A DNA stretch of 64,000 nucleotides from a virus. A program made the position numbers and the translations under genes. The notes beneath the pieces were generated by a model. That model was given only the letters and a program-made list of their open reading frames with translations, searched no databases and was not told the origin of the DNA. This document shows positions 55,647-63,893 of this stretch, in pieces (position 1 is the stretch's first letter; every line of letters starts with the position of its first letter). The DNA is taken from IMG/VR virus record IMGVR_UViG_3300027857_000016, positions 1 to 64,000 of that record. One strand, given 5' to 3'.

Positions 55647-58640
55647 ATGCCTTTTACGATTGCAACAACAAACAATGCCCAAGGGACTTCGTACCCGCAG
55701 AACTCAACAGTATCAATTGATGGGAGTGCGACTGCATCTATTTTCTGGTACGACGGAGCACAGATGAACTTTTCTACTGCTTCTCCGCCCTATAGTGCTT
55801 GGTCACATCAGGCGACACTTGAAGCAGGATCATCCCCTGCACTTTCAAGCTTCCCTACAACGCCTGGGCACATTTTGGATGTTGGCGTAATCACTGGGGT
55901 GGGTGTGCAGTGGCACTTCTATCTCAACAACGCAATCAGCCAGAGCGCTAGCGTGGTGAGTGATTCTGCATACACAACGGCAACTCAATCAGCCCAGCAC
56001 TATCGTGATATCCATACCCGCTATTGGGCCGTCGTATCTGATCACACTGGGGGCAGTGTCGAGGTGTATGAAGCGACGACGCCTGGGACGTCGAACTGGA
56101 CTGTCAGTTTCAGTGCCAGCGGTGTTACTGCCACGACTTCTCCCGTTGCGGCCATCTGTGGAAACTTCCTGGTCGTGGCGTATCAGACGGCACCGACTAC
56201 TTTTACCTATGTCCGTATTGATGTCTCTGTGTCAACGCTTGGAAGTTGGAGCACGCCAAAAACGTTCTCCCTTGCCGCATCGACTGCTTCCTCGACCTTC
56301 TGCTTGCGTGGCAACCCATCGGGCAAGGGTATGTTTGTCTACAACGGAACCGCTGGTATTGCGGCGCTCTCCTATGATCCTGTGTCGGATACCTGGGGGA
56401 CGGAAACGGCGCTTACCTCCAACGGCAGTGATACGCAACCGACACTCGCGACGGTTGGCTCCAACTTTTATGCGGTCTGGTGCAGTTATGTTAGTGTGAA
56501 CAACTACTCCATCGACTTCAACGTCTGGCGAGGAGGAACGCAGACGTGGGATATCGATAAGATCAATCTAGTGCCAGCAGGAGCAAACAATCATTTTCCA
56601 CAGGTTGCCTATGGCTCAAATATCATCGGAGTGGCCTACACGGTGGGAACTGCTGCCCCATACAGCATCAATTTTGAGATAGCACTTGCAGACGGAGGAC
56701 TTATCCCACTCTCGCTATATGGCATTAACACTTCTTCTGTCACTCTTTCGACAGCATCTACACTTGCCACACAAACAGGTGGAACGGCGACGGCAACTCC
56801 CATTACTAGCGCTCCGAGTAGTGGGACAAGTCTCTATATGGAAGCGCTCTCGCAAGGTGGCACGGGCAGCACAAGCGCATCCCTTCCAGCGCAAAGCGGC
56901 AAAGGGTGGCTCTACGAATCAACAGTCTTGGAAAACAGGAAAATCCCCGCAGGAAACTGGTCAGCCTTCGTAACCGTCGAGAATGGGTCTCGTATCAACG
57001 GTCAGACGCTTTCTAGTATGACTATTCGGTTCTCTGTGCGCTCGTCATCTGGCGTCTACACGACCATCGGAACTATTGCGCTCACCAATCCTTTCGTCCC
57101 GCACAGTCTTCAGGTGTTCTCATTTCCGGCTACGGCAATGCCAGGTGTGTCCTTTGGTGCTGGGGATAAGCTCTACATAGACTATTTCTATCAAAGCGGG
57201 ACTGGTGCCAATGCATGGGCGAGCGATGCGATGGCAATCACAATGACCTTTGATTATGCACTCGGAATGAGTAATAATCTCCAGGTCGCCACACCTGGGT
57301 ATGAAGCAGACCCTCCGCTTACTGTATACGGGAGTGCCGCTGCGTCTACCACACTTATAACAGCGGATAAGCTAGCCACAACTCTGGGTGGAACAGAAAC
57401 TTCTTCACGGACAACGGCTCCGGCCAGTGGTACAAGTCTTTGGATGGAGGCGCTCAGTCAGGGAGGAACAGGCACAACCAACGCCAGTATTCCTGCGCAA
57501 AGCGGGAACGGATGGCTCCTCGACTCAGCCCTGCTTGAAAATCAGTCCATGAACTCAGGGAACTGGTCAGCCTCCGTCGCGGTGCGGGACTTTACACGAT
57601 CTCTTACGCTCGGAAATATGACTATTCGCTTCTCTAAGCGCTCTTCTGGAGGAGTCTACACCACCATCGGGTCTTTAACACTTGCCAGTCCCGCTGTCAC
57701 AACATCCAGATCTGTGTTTGCATTTAGCGCCACGGCTCTCTCAGGGGTCTCATTCGTGACTGGGGATAAGTTATACCTGGACTTCTTCTACCAATCATCT
57801 GGAACGGCCGGATGGGCCAGTGATGCGATGGACATTTTTATCACGACGGCAAGTACAGCAGGTCTGGCCTCTGACTTGCAGGCAGCCACCCCTGGATATA
57901 CTGCAACACCGAATTATTATGCAACCGTGCTGCGAGATAATCCTATCCGTCTGTACAAACTCAACGAGACAAGCGGAACATCTGTCACGGATTACGGGTC
58001 GCAGGCGCAAAATGGCACCCTTCACGGCACGGTCACCCTCAATCAAGCGAGCATGATCCCCTCAAACGCAGCAGACGGTTCCATGCTCTTTGATGGTACG
58101 ACCGGATACATGCAAGCTGCAACGACAGGGCTTCCAACAGGTGCTCAGGTCTGGAGCATGGAGGGGTGGATTACGATGCCAACGGTGCCTGCAACGGGCA
58201 TCCACATTATGGCTGAGTGGGGAACCAATACCTCCAATGAGGCGGCGGCTATTGGCATCTTTACGGGGGTCATCCGCTTAAATACCTACTCCGCCAATAA
58301 CATTCTCGGCCCAACTGCCGTGAATGGAACAACCTATTATATTGTTGGCACGTACGATGGCACGAACCTGCGCCTTTATGTGAACGGTGCCCTGCAAGGA
58401 TCGCCGCTTGCAGCAACGCCTGCAATTGCGCTGACCTATTGCTACATTGGAACGGAGGATAATGCGGCGGATGACTTCTTCAGCGGGAAAATTCAGGGGG
58501 TTGCTTTCTACAATACTGTCCTAAGCGCTACTCAAGTCTCTACCCACTACAATGCGGGTATCACGATATTTTCTCCGCAAGGGGCCATTGCCTCCCCTGA
58601 ATTGAAAGCAGGAGTCATCACAGGAGGGATTAATAGTTAA
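55647..58640 (+). CDS. Large fibre protein with LamG-like domain
   Basis: A 997-residue secreted-style beta protein, start ATG 55647 behind GAGAAAAGAG. Residues about 380-575 and 590-775 are a tandem duplication (SGTSLYMEALSQGGTGST vs SGTSLWMEALSQGGTGTT; GDKLYIDYFYQSGTG vs GDKLYLDFFYQSSGT). Residues about 780-975 form a laminin-G/concanavalin-like domain (YKLNETSGTSVTDYGSQ, LFDGTTGYMQAA, WSMEGWITMP, GTYDGTNLRLYVNG). Carbohydrate or host-surface binding is likely. Confidence 0.8.
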   Translation: MPFTIATTNNAQGTSYPQNSTVSIDGSATASIFWYDGAQMNFSTASPPYSAWSHQATLEAGSSPALSSFPTTPGHILDVGVITGVGVQWHFYLNNAISQSASVVSDSAYTTATQSAQHYRDIHTRYWAVVSDHTGGSVEVYEATTPGTSNWTVSFSASGVTATTSPVAAICGNFLVVAYQTAPTTFTYVRIDVSVSTLGSWSTPKTFSLAASTASSTFCLRGNPSGKGMFVYNGTAGIAALSYDPVSDTWGTETALTSNGSDTQPTLATVGSNFYAVWCSYVSVNNYSIDFNVWRGGTQTWDIDKINLVPAGANNHFPQVAYGSNIIGVAYTVGTAAPYSINFEIALADGGLIPLSLYGINTSSVTLSTASTLATQTGGTATATPITSAPSSGTSLYMEALSQGGTGSTSASLPAQSGKGWLYESTVLENRKIPAGNWSAFVTVENGSRINGQTLSSMTIRFSVRSSSGVYTTIGTIALTNPFVPHSLQVFSFPATAMPGVSFGAGDKLYIDYFYQSGTGANAWASDAMAITMTFDYALGMSNNLQVATPGYEADPPLTVYGSAAASTTLITADKLATTLGGTETSSRTTAPASGTSLWMEALSQGGTGTTNASIPAQSGNGWLLDSALLENQSMNSGNWSASVAVRDFTRSLTLGNMTIRFSKRSSGGVYTTIGSLTLASPAVTTSRSVFAFSATALSGVSFVTGDKLYLDFFYQSSGTAGWASDAMDIFITTASTAGLASDLQAATPGYTATPNYYATVLRDNPIRLYKLNETSGTSVTDYGSQAQNGTLHGTVTLNQASMIPSNAADGSMLFDGTTGYMQAATTGLPTGAQVWSMEGWITMPTVPATGIHIMAEWGTNTSNEAAAIGIFTGVIRLNTYSANNILGPTAVNGTTYYIVGTYDGTNLRLYVNGALQGSPLAATPAIALTYCYIGTEDNAADDFFSGKIQGVAFYNTVLSATQVSTHYNAGITIFSPQGAIASPELKAGVITGGINS

Positions 58641-58882
58641 TGCCTGTACTCACCATTCCCCGCACATTTGGGGGAACCCTTTTGATCACCCTGGCAGGGC
58701 CAACGAGCCAGATGGCATCTCTGGCAATTACGGCACTGTTCCGTGATGGTCAAATGGGAGGTGTATGGCGTGATGGTGAAGTTTCATCGCTTGGGCGTGA
58801 TGGACAGGTTCAGGCGAGATCTCGTGACGGTGAAGTGTCTTCAGCCGGGCGTGATGGGGTGATTGTGATGGGAGGGAGGTAG
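58640..58882 (+). CDS. Small protein with five 9-residue RDG repeats
   Basis: An 80-residue protein. After a beta start (LLITLAGPTSQMASLAITAL), RDG occurs at 35, 44, 53, 62 and 71, exactly every 9 residues (RDGQMGGVW, RDGEVSSLG, RDGQVQARS, RDGEVSSAG, RDGVIVMGG). Such a period fits a small beta-helix or solenoid. It shares the last base of the preceding stop. Confidence 0.65.
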   Translation: MPVLTIPRTFGGTLLITLAGPTSQMASLAITALFRDGQMGGVWRDGEVSSLGRDGQVQARSRDGEVSSAGRDGVIVMGGR

Positions 58883-58885
58883 CAC

Positions 58886-59206
58886 GTGCCAATTAGCCCG
58901 TGGGCGCTTGGGCAACTCAGTCCTGTTTGGACCATCGTCATGGCAAGAGACAGCAAACCAATGGATCTCACGGGTGTGACCACGAATCAATTGAGTTTGC
59001 TCATCTATAACGCCAATCATGTGCAGATAGGTACGGGAGCAGGCACCTTTGTGATTGTTGATGTCAATCCAGGGGTCGTGACATATCAATTGGTTTCTGC
59101 TGACCTTCCGCTCACGACTGGCACCTATTACTTACGTGTGAAGATCAACTTTAATAATGTCTCGCCTGACATGAGCGATTACATCAACTGGGTCATCCAG
59201 GCGTGA
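58886..59206 (+). CDS. Baseplate/neck Ig-like protein
   Basis: A 106-residue protein starting at GTG. MDLTGVTTNQLSLLIYNANH, then VVTYQLVSADLPLTTGTYYL and LRVKINFNN match the pattern of the N-terminal domain of phage BppU-type baseplate proteins, an Ig-like fold. It lies before the tail completion genes. Confidence 0.6.
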   Translation: MPISPWALGQLSPVWTIVMARDSKPMDLTGVTTNQLSLLIYNANHVQIGTGAGTFVIVDVNPGVVTYQLVSADLPLTTGTYYLRVKINFNNVSPDMSDYINWVIQA

Positions 59207-59233
59207 GGAATAGAGGAGAAAGGTGGTGAGTGT

Positions 59234-59656
59234 ATGGCGGATGGACTAATCAATGTTGCTTTTGATGCAGCGTCACTTGGGATCATTGACCATCTCGGTC
59301 AGTTCGGAACATTTCTTGAACCTGAGATAGCGTCAGCTATGACCAAGATTGGCGATCTATTAGTGGCTGCGGCCGAGGCAAACACATGGACCGCCTTCCA
59401 AAATCCCACGGGGCATCTCGCCTCTCAAATTGCCGCACAACTCCAAGGTCCGCTAGAAGTGATTATCACGGTAGATGTTCCCTATGCCTGGAGGCTGGAG
59501 GAGGGCTTCCACGGGGCTGATTCTCTAGGGCGTGTCTACGACGAAGTTGCTGAACCGTACGCCATGCCCGCATTGATGGCAAACGAAGATGAGATTATGG
59601 TAATCGTGGGGCTTGCTACTGCTGAAGCGTTTGCTTCGATGGGTGGGGGGGTGTAG
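59234..59656 (+). CDS. HK97 gp10-like tail completion protein
   Basis: A 140-residue protein, with an acidic helical beginning, a central helix LASQIAAQLQGPLEVIITVD and PYAWRLEEGFHGADSLGRVY, the loop conserved in gp10-like neck proteins that join head and tail. Two bases before the next gene. Confidence 0.7.
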   Translation: MADGLINVAFDAASLGIIDHLGQFGTFLEPEIASAMTKIGDLLVAAAEANTWTAFQNPTGHLASQIAAQLQGPLEVIITVDVPYAWRLEEGFHGADSLGRVYDEVAEPYAMPALMANEDEIMVIVGLATAEAFASMGGGV

Positions 59657-59657
59657 A

Positions 59658-60152
59658 GTGCCAGCACCGAATCAGCCTTCAACGATTGCGGTTGCTCAGG
59701 CAATAGCAGGTTTTGCACAGTCCCTTGTCTATCCTTCAGGGATCTTGGTGTATAGCATCGTTTCACTGGGTGAGCAAAAGGACATTACCACAAATGTAGC
59801 AGGAGGAAATGCGTGCTTGGAGGTCTATGCAAACAAGGATGATTCACAACGGCATGCCTTCGGAGGCAAAATTTGGGATGAGCAGACATGGTTTCTGCTC
59901 TCCCTTGTCGGGCTGGACAATGCACAAGCAGCAGAGACCTTGATCTATGCCGTACGTGATGCGCTTGTTCAACCATTTCAGACCCATGCAACCCTCGGAA
60001 ATGCAGGCAGCGTCTTTCACGCGCAACTCAAGCCGGGAACAGGAAGGTTCCTCAAAGTACTGCGAAATGGGCAATGGCTGCGAGCACATTTAGTCGAGGT
60101 GATGTCACGTTCAGAATGGTTTGTTATAACACCACCGGGAATAACAGCATGA
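59658..60152 (+). CDS. Probable tail terminator protein
   Basis: A 164-residue protein from GTG 59658. Alternating strands and helices (IAVAQAIAGFAQSLVYPSGI, AETLIYAVRDALVQPFQTHA) fit the tail-terminator family in size and place, between gp10-like and tail-tube genes. Confidence 0.6.
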   Translation: MPAPNQPSTIAVAQAIAGFAQSLVYPSGILVYSIVSLGEQKDITTNVAGGNACLEVYANKDDSQRHAFGGKIWDEQTWFLLSLVGLDNAQAAETLIYAVRDALVQPFQTHATLGNAGSVFHAQLKPGTGRFLKVLRNGQWLRAHLVEVMSRSEWFVITPPGITA

Positions 60153-60448
60153 GTATACAAACATATAGTTTTTATGGGTCAAGTGGTGTGATCCCTGGCG
60201 TCCCTGGACAATTCAGTGCAGGAACATGGGTCACGATTGATACGACAACCATGCAGATTACTGCCCAGGGGTTTCTGGCACCCATCTTCTCACCATCGGT
60301 GAGTGATGTGGATGAGACCTTTATGGACTATGGCGAGGCTGGTGTTATTCCAGAGGTCGCCAATCAACCCATAGATGCAGGGCAGATTGAGGTGGTTGAC
60401 GCAACCACAGATACGGTGGTCAGTGATCACTTTTTGCCATCATCATAG
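60149..60448 (+). CDS. Small tail-region protein
   Basis: A 99-residue beta-rich protein, ATG overlapping the previous stop. Acidic C-terminus. No family recognised. Confidence 0.55.
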   Translation: MSIQTYSFYGSSGVIPGVPGQFSAGTWVTIDTTTMQITAQGFLAPIFSPSVSDVDETFMDYGEAGVIPEVANQPIDAGQIEVVDATTDTVVSDHFLPSS

Positions 60449-60470
60449 AGACATGTTGTCTTTTATTCTG

Positions 60471-60483
60471 TTCATAGTGTGAA
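60471..60483. promoter_or_regulatory. Palindromic operator-like site, exact
   Basis: TTCATAGTGTGAA, 49 bp upstream of the tail tube gene, in an 83-bp intergenic gap. It is the only exact copy within the structural region. Confidence 0.5.
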
Positions 60484-60531
60484 GGCTACCTCTTGTGAGG
60501 TGGTGGGAGATGGAAGGGAGAACATAAGAGT

Positions 60532-62133
60532 ATGCCTATTTCGGCCACCGCTGCACGCGGAATCGTTGATATTATGCTAGAGGCGAATAACGGTGAACAG
60601 TTATTACTTGCCTCTACTCCGGTTATTGCAACAATAACCGGCATCACTGCTCCTAGTGGTAGTACGGGTATGAGATTTCACATACGCATTACCAATTGGA
60701 CGGCTTCTGGGACCGTGACGATTACTGGCACTGGCACACCAGGCAACACGGAGACCTACAACATTGCCGCTCCAACTGCTCAACAGACCCAGAGTGCGCA
60801 GTTAGCAAGCAATGAGTATGTCAGTGTGAATGCCTACACGGCAATCACGAATATTACCACCACTGGACTCACCAACGGCACTATCACTGTGTATGGTATT
60901 TACGCTGGCAAGTTTACCGTGCCTTCCATCATGACCTCCAACCGTGTGGTGAAAGTCTATAGCCCGAACGAGCACAATAGTTTCCTGGAGCGTGACAAGA
61001 AGATCCTTCACCTTGTGAACAACACGACTGTTGATCTCAAGCAAGACGTCTACGCGGATTTGAGCTTGTGGTGGCCCTACATGATGATGGGGGCACCTAC
61101 CATCACGACGTTGCCATCCACACCCACGTCGCTCTTTGCTGCTGCTGCCATCTCGGCAACCCAGTCTCTGACGACACAGCCAACGGCACCGGGCATGAAG
61201 CTCATCTTTACCATTACTGCCTTTACCGTTGCAGGAACATTGACCATTGCCGGGACATCCTATGGTCAAGCAGTGACCGAAACAATTTCCATCACTGCTG
61301 CCGGTACCTACTACTCTAGCAATGTCTATTCTGCGGTGAATGCTTCTGGTATTACCAACGCCACGACGGCTGCGACGATGGCGATAACTGGCGTCTATGG
61401 CTGGCAGTTGGTCTTCTTATCAGGCGGCAACCTCTATAGTGCAGCGATTGAGTGGTACGACGGTGCAGGCTCATGGACGCATCCATTCTCCTTCGCCACT
61501 GAGGGCGATTTCGATATCAAGGTCCAGACGGAGGCGACCCTGACCCTCAAAGGCAAGGCACAAGACAAATTGCCAATTGGCGATAGAACGACGACCCCAC
61601 TTACGGGCGTGAATCGTATCGCCTCCATCGGTGCCAACCTCAACGATGAGCCAATTGTGGGATGGCAAAGTGCTGTGTATCTTGACCCTATTACGGGCAC
61701 GTCGCAAACGACCGCCTTTATACACTGCGAGGAGTTAAAGGTCGCCCTCAAGGTGCCGCAAGAAGATCATTTTACCTTTACGAATAGCCAGAACTACAAC
61801 AGGGCCTATGCCGTCAAGCGGGAATGCACCTGTGAGGCCGTCCTCGATTTCATCGATATGCTGCAGTGGGAACAATTCAGGCAAAACCTCAAGCAGTACC
61901 TCGCCTTCCAGTTTTTGGGTCAGTACATCGGGACCACGGGTGGGTCAGCGCAATTCAAAAGTTGGACTTGGACGCTTCCTGTCCGAAGTGATGGGCAATT
62001 CGATGTGACCTCTGATCCAGCAAAGGGCAACGTGCAAGCCAAGGCGATGTTTAGGACGGAATATGATTCGTCACTGGGGGGGAGCTACAAACTCGTGGTG
62101 GTTACACAACTTCCGCCTACCTACCCCGCGTGA
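60532..62133 (+). CDS. Major tail tube protein with inserted beta domains
   Basis: A 533-residue protein. The first 125 residues and the stretch about 205-300 are similar Thr-rich beta domains (MRFHIRITNWTASGTVTITG vs MKLIFTITAFTVAGTLTIAG), an internal duplication; the remainder (about 130-200 and 310-533) looks like a tail tube or tail sheath type protein (FSFATEGDFDIKVQTEATLT, FTFTNSQNYNRAYAVKREC). Position before the chaperone supports tail tube. Ordinary tube proteins are 150-250 residues, so the insertions double it. Confidence 0.7.
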   Translation: MPISATAARGIVDIMLEANNGEQLLLASTPVIATITGITAPSGSTGMRFHIRITNWTASGTVTITGTGTPGNTETYNIAAPTAQQTQSAQLASNEYVSVNAYTAITNITTTGLTNGTITVYGIYAGKFTVPSIMTSNRVVKVYSPNEHNSFLERDKKILHLVNNTTVDLKQDVYADLSLWWPYMMMGAPTITTLPSTPTSLFAAAAISATQSLTTQPTAPGMKLIFTITAFTVAGTLTIAGTSYGQAVTETISITAAGTYYSSNVYSAVNASGITNATTAATMAITGVYGWQLVFLSGGNLYSAAIEWYDGAGSWTHPFSFATEGDFDIKVQTEATLTLKGKAQDKLPIGDRTTTPLTGVNRIASIGANLNDEPIVGWQSAVYLDPITGTSQTTAFIHCEELKVALKVPQEDHFTFTNSQNYNRAYAVKRECTCEAVLDFIDMLQWEQFRQNLKQYLAFQFLGQYIGTTGGSAQFKSWTWTLPVRSDGQFDVTSDPAKGNVQAKAMFRTEYDSSLGGSYKLVVVTQLPPTYPA

Positions 62134-63050
62134 TCTGACCATAAAGTAGGAGCATCAGAAGGAGGTAATTTTTTTATGGCATTTCGCTTTTTGTGTGCTA
62201 AGGACATCTTAGCACGGGTTTCAGGCGAGGGTTTTCGCCCTCGACTAGCATTGCCTATGGCACGACAATGCTCTTCAGAAAGTTTCCTCCCTTTGAGCGA
62301 GGTGGACGTTTTTGCCCGTGTCTCATCTGACTTTTTCCGCCCTCTGCTTGCCTTAGCCATATTAGCACGGGCTTCAGCAGAAAAAGGTTTACGCTTTACG
62401 CCTTTCTTTGCTTCAGATATGTTTTTGCATTCTTCCTGTGATTTCACACGTCCTTTATGGGCTTTTGAGATTTTAGCACGAGCTTCTAGTGAGGGCGTCA
62501 CACCTTTCATGCCTGCTCGTATGTTTTCTTTCCATTCGGAAGAAAAAGGTGGGCGTTTTCGACCTTTTGTCGTAGCAGACATCTTAGCTTTGGTTTCATC
62601 CGATAAATGCTTTCCCTTATTCGCTTCGGAAAGTCTTTGCGCTAAATCAGTTGTCGCGTACGCATTTCTCACGCTCGCAGAAATCTTTGCCCTGATCTCT
62701 GGTGTCAATGATTTCATTCCAATTCCACCCGGAGCTTCATTTGTGAGAGGTGCTCCTTGAGAACGGTAGTATTGAATCCAGTATTGCTCACGCTCTTGCC
62801 ATTCATCGACAGAGACTTCATCGATGATATCCAGGAGTGGTTCCAATCCGAGCGATTTGAGATGTTTGACCCAGCGGCCTCTATGTGTCGCTTCTTCGCT
62901 ATTCCTAATATGTACTCTCAATCGGTGCTGGGGATCATTCGACTTGCCCACGTATCGAACTTCGCGTGTGACAGGATCGCTAAGGATGTATATCCAGGTA
63001 GTTTGAGGGAGAGGGTTGTCCAATTGATCATGAGGTGGTACAGTGTCCAC
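62121..63050 (-). CDS. GIY-YIG homing endonuclease with many NUMOD3 repeats
   Basis: A 309-residue protein on the strand opposite to the late genes, its stop overlapping the tail tube gene by 13 bases. Start is GTG 63050, in the leader shared with the gene at 39341. The nuclease domain has WIYILSDP (19-26), RYVGKSND (32-39), an Arg in PQHRLRVHI and Glu in EREQYWIQYY. From about 130 to 300, seven or eight NUMOD3 repeats of the type LSDETKAKMSATTKGRKRP follow and bind DNA. Convergent orientation makes interference with late transcription possible. Confidence 0.85.
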   Translation of the reverse strand: MDTVPPHDQLDNPLPQTTWIYILSDPVTREVRYVGKSNDPQHRLRVHIRNSEEATHRGRWVKHLKSLGLEPLLDIIDEVSVDEWQEREQYWIQYYRSQGAPLTNEAPGGIGMKSLTPEIRAKISASVRNAYATTDLAQRLSEANKGKHLSDETKAKMSATTKGRKRPPFSSEWKENIRAGMKGVTPSLEARAKISKAHKGRVKSQEECKNISEAKKGVKRKPFSAEARANMAKASRGRKKSDETRAKTSTSLKGRKLSEEHCRAIGNASRGRKPSPETRAKMSLAHKKRNAIKKLPPSDAPTLWSDHAG

Positions 63051-63078
63051 GATATGTCTCCTTATACAGACGTATCCA
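63051..63078 (-). promoter_or_regulatory. SD-containing hairpin shared with the HNH gene
   Basis: On the minus strand GATACGTCT and AGACATATC flank GTATAAGG, holding the SD AAGGAGA, directly before the GTG start at 63050. The HNH leader at 39316-39340 is identical except for one base in the loop. Confidence 0.6.
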
Positions 63079-63128
63079 CGCCAGGGGATGGGTCCAACCA
63101 TCGCTCTGGCACAACATTTTACCTCCTC

Positions 63129-63157
63129 AGTATACCACATACCAAACATTCGTTCAA
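63129..63157 (-). promoter_or_regulatory. Promoter of the GIY-YIG gene at 62121
   Basis: On the minus strand TTGAAC (63152-63157) and TATACT (63129-63134), 17-bp spacer. It lies between the tail tube and chaperone genes. Confidence 0.6.
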
Positions 63158-63263
63158 GCAATTTCACCGTATAATTTCTTGTTTTTCGTTACTCAAAAAC
63201 AGAAAACAAGAAGGGCGATACTAATTAAGATGATGTTGATAGAAGTGATGAGGAGAGAACAAC

Positions 63264-63716
63264 ATGGGTGCATTTGATGATGCAGCGAATATTCTGCTGC
63301 CAGATCCGAGCGATACAGAAGGGTCAGCAGCATTCCGTCGAAAGTGGGGATGGGATGCACACGAGCAGGTCATCCTGAAAGGGGCGTACACGGCAGGAGA
63401 TCTCGAAGCCGTTTCCAATGCTGTGCTCGTGAGTGGAAAGAGGGGCGAGAGCATTATGCAGGCAGGAGCGACTCGCATTAAGTTGCTTGATCGTCTCATT
63501 CTCGATTGGACCTTTGCTCGCAATGGGGTCAAGGTGCCAAAGACACTCGATGCCATCAGACGTCTTCCTGCAAACTACACCACGCCCATTCTTGAGGCCT
63601 GTGACAAGTTGGCATCAGCCATGAATGAGGAGGAGCAGGAGGATTTTTTGGACTTTGTGAACGGGCATTCCTCGGACGACTCCGTACCGATGAAACTGCT
63701 CCAGAAGCGATCATAG
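63264..63716 (+). CDS. Tail assembly chaperone, short form (gpG-like)
   Basis: A 150-residue protein, start behind GAGGAGAG. It is acidic and helical at the C-terminus (LASAMNEEEQEDFLDFVNGH), as in tail assembly chaperones that hold the tape measure. Near its end TTTTTTG (63644-63650) allows a -1 shift into an open frame to 63874. Confidence 0.75.
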   Translation: MGAFDDAANILLPDPSDTEGSAAFRRKWGWDAHEQVILKGAYTAGDLEAVSNAVLVSGKRGESIMQAGATRIKLLDRLILDWTFARNGVKVPKTLDAIRRLPANYTTPILEACDKLASAMNEEEQEDFLDFVNGHSSDDSVPMKLLQKRS

Positions 63717-63874
63717 AGGCAGAGTTGTGGCCGCTCTTTGGTGGCTATTGGGGGTACCAGGCGGCACCAGTACGCAAAACCATCGAGCAGCGTCTGGTCT
63801 TCTTTGCTCGCACGTCAGCGGAGAAGCAAATCCAAGAAAGACAAGAAGCGGAATATCGGCTACAGACGCGATAA
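63264..63874 (+). CDS. Tail assembly chaperone, frameshifted long form (gpGT-like)
   Basis: Programmed -1 slippage at T-TTT-TTG (63644-63650) would join 129 residues of the short form to 74 residues in the -1 frame, ending at TAA 63872-63874 (203 residues). The -1 frame is open from the slip site to that stop and has a protein-like composition (IEAELWPLFGGYWGYQAAP and a charged helical end). This is the lambda G/GT arrangement of tailed phages, directly before the tape measure. Confidence 0.8.
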
Positions 63875-63893
63875 GTGGCGTAGAAGGTGATAA

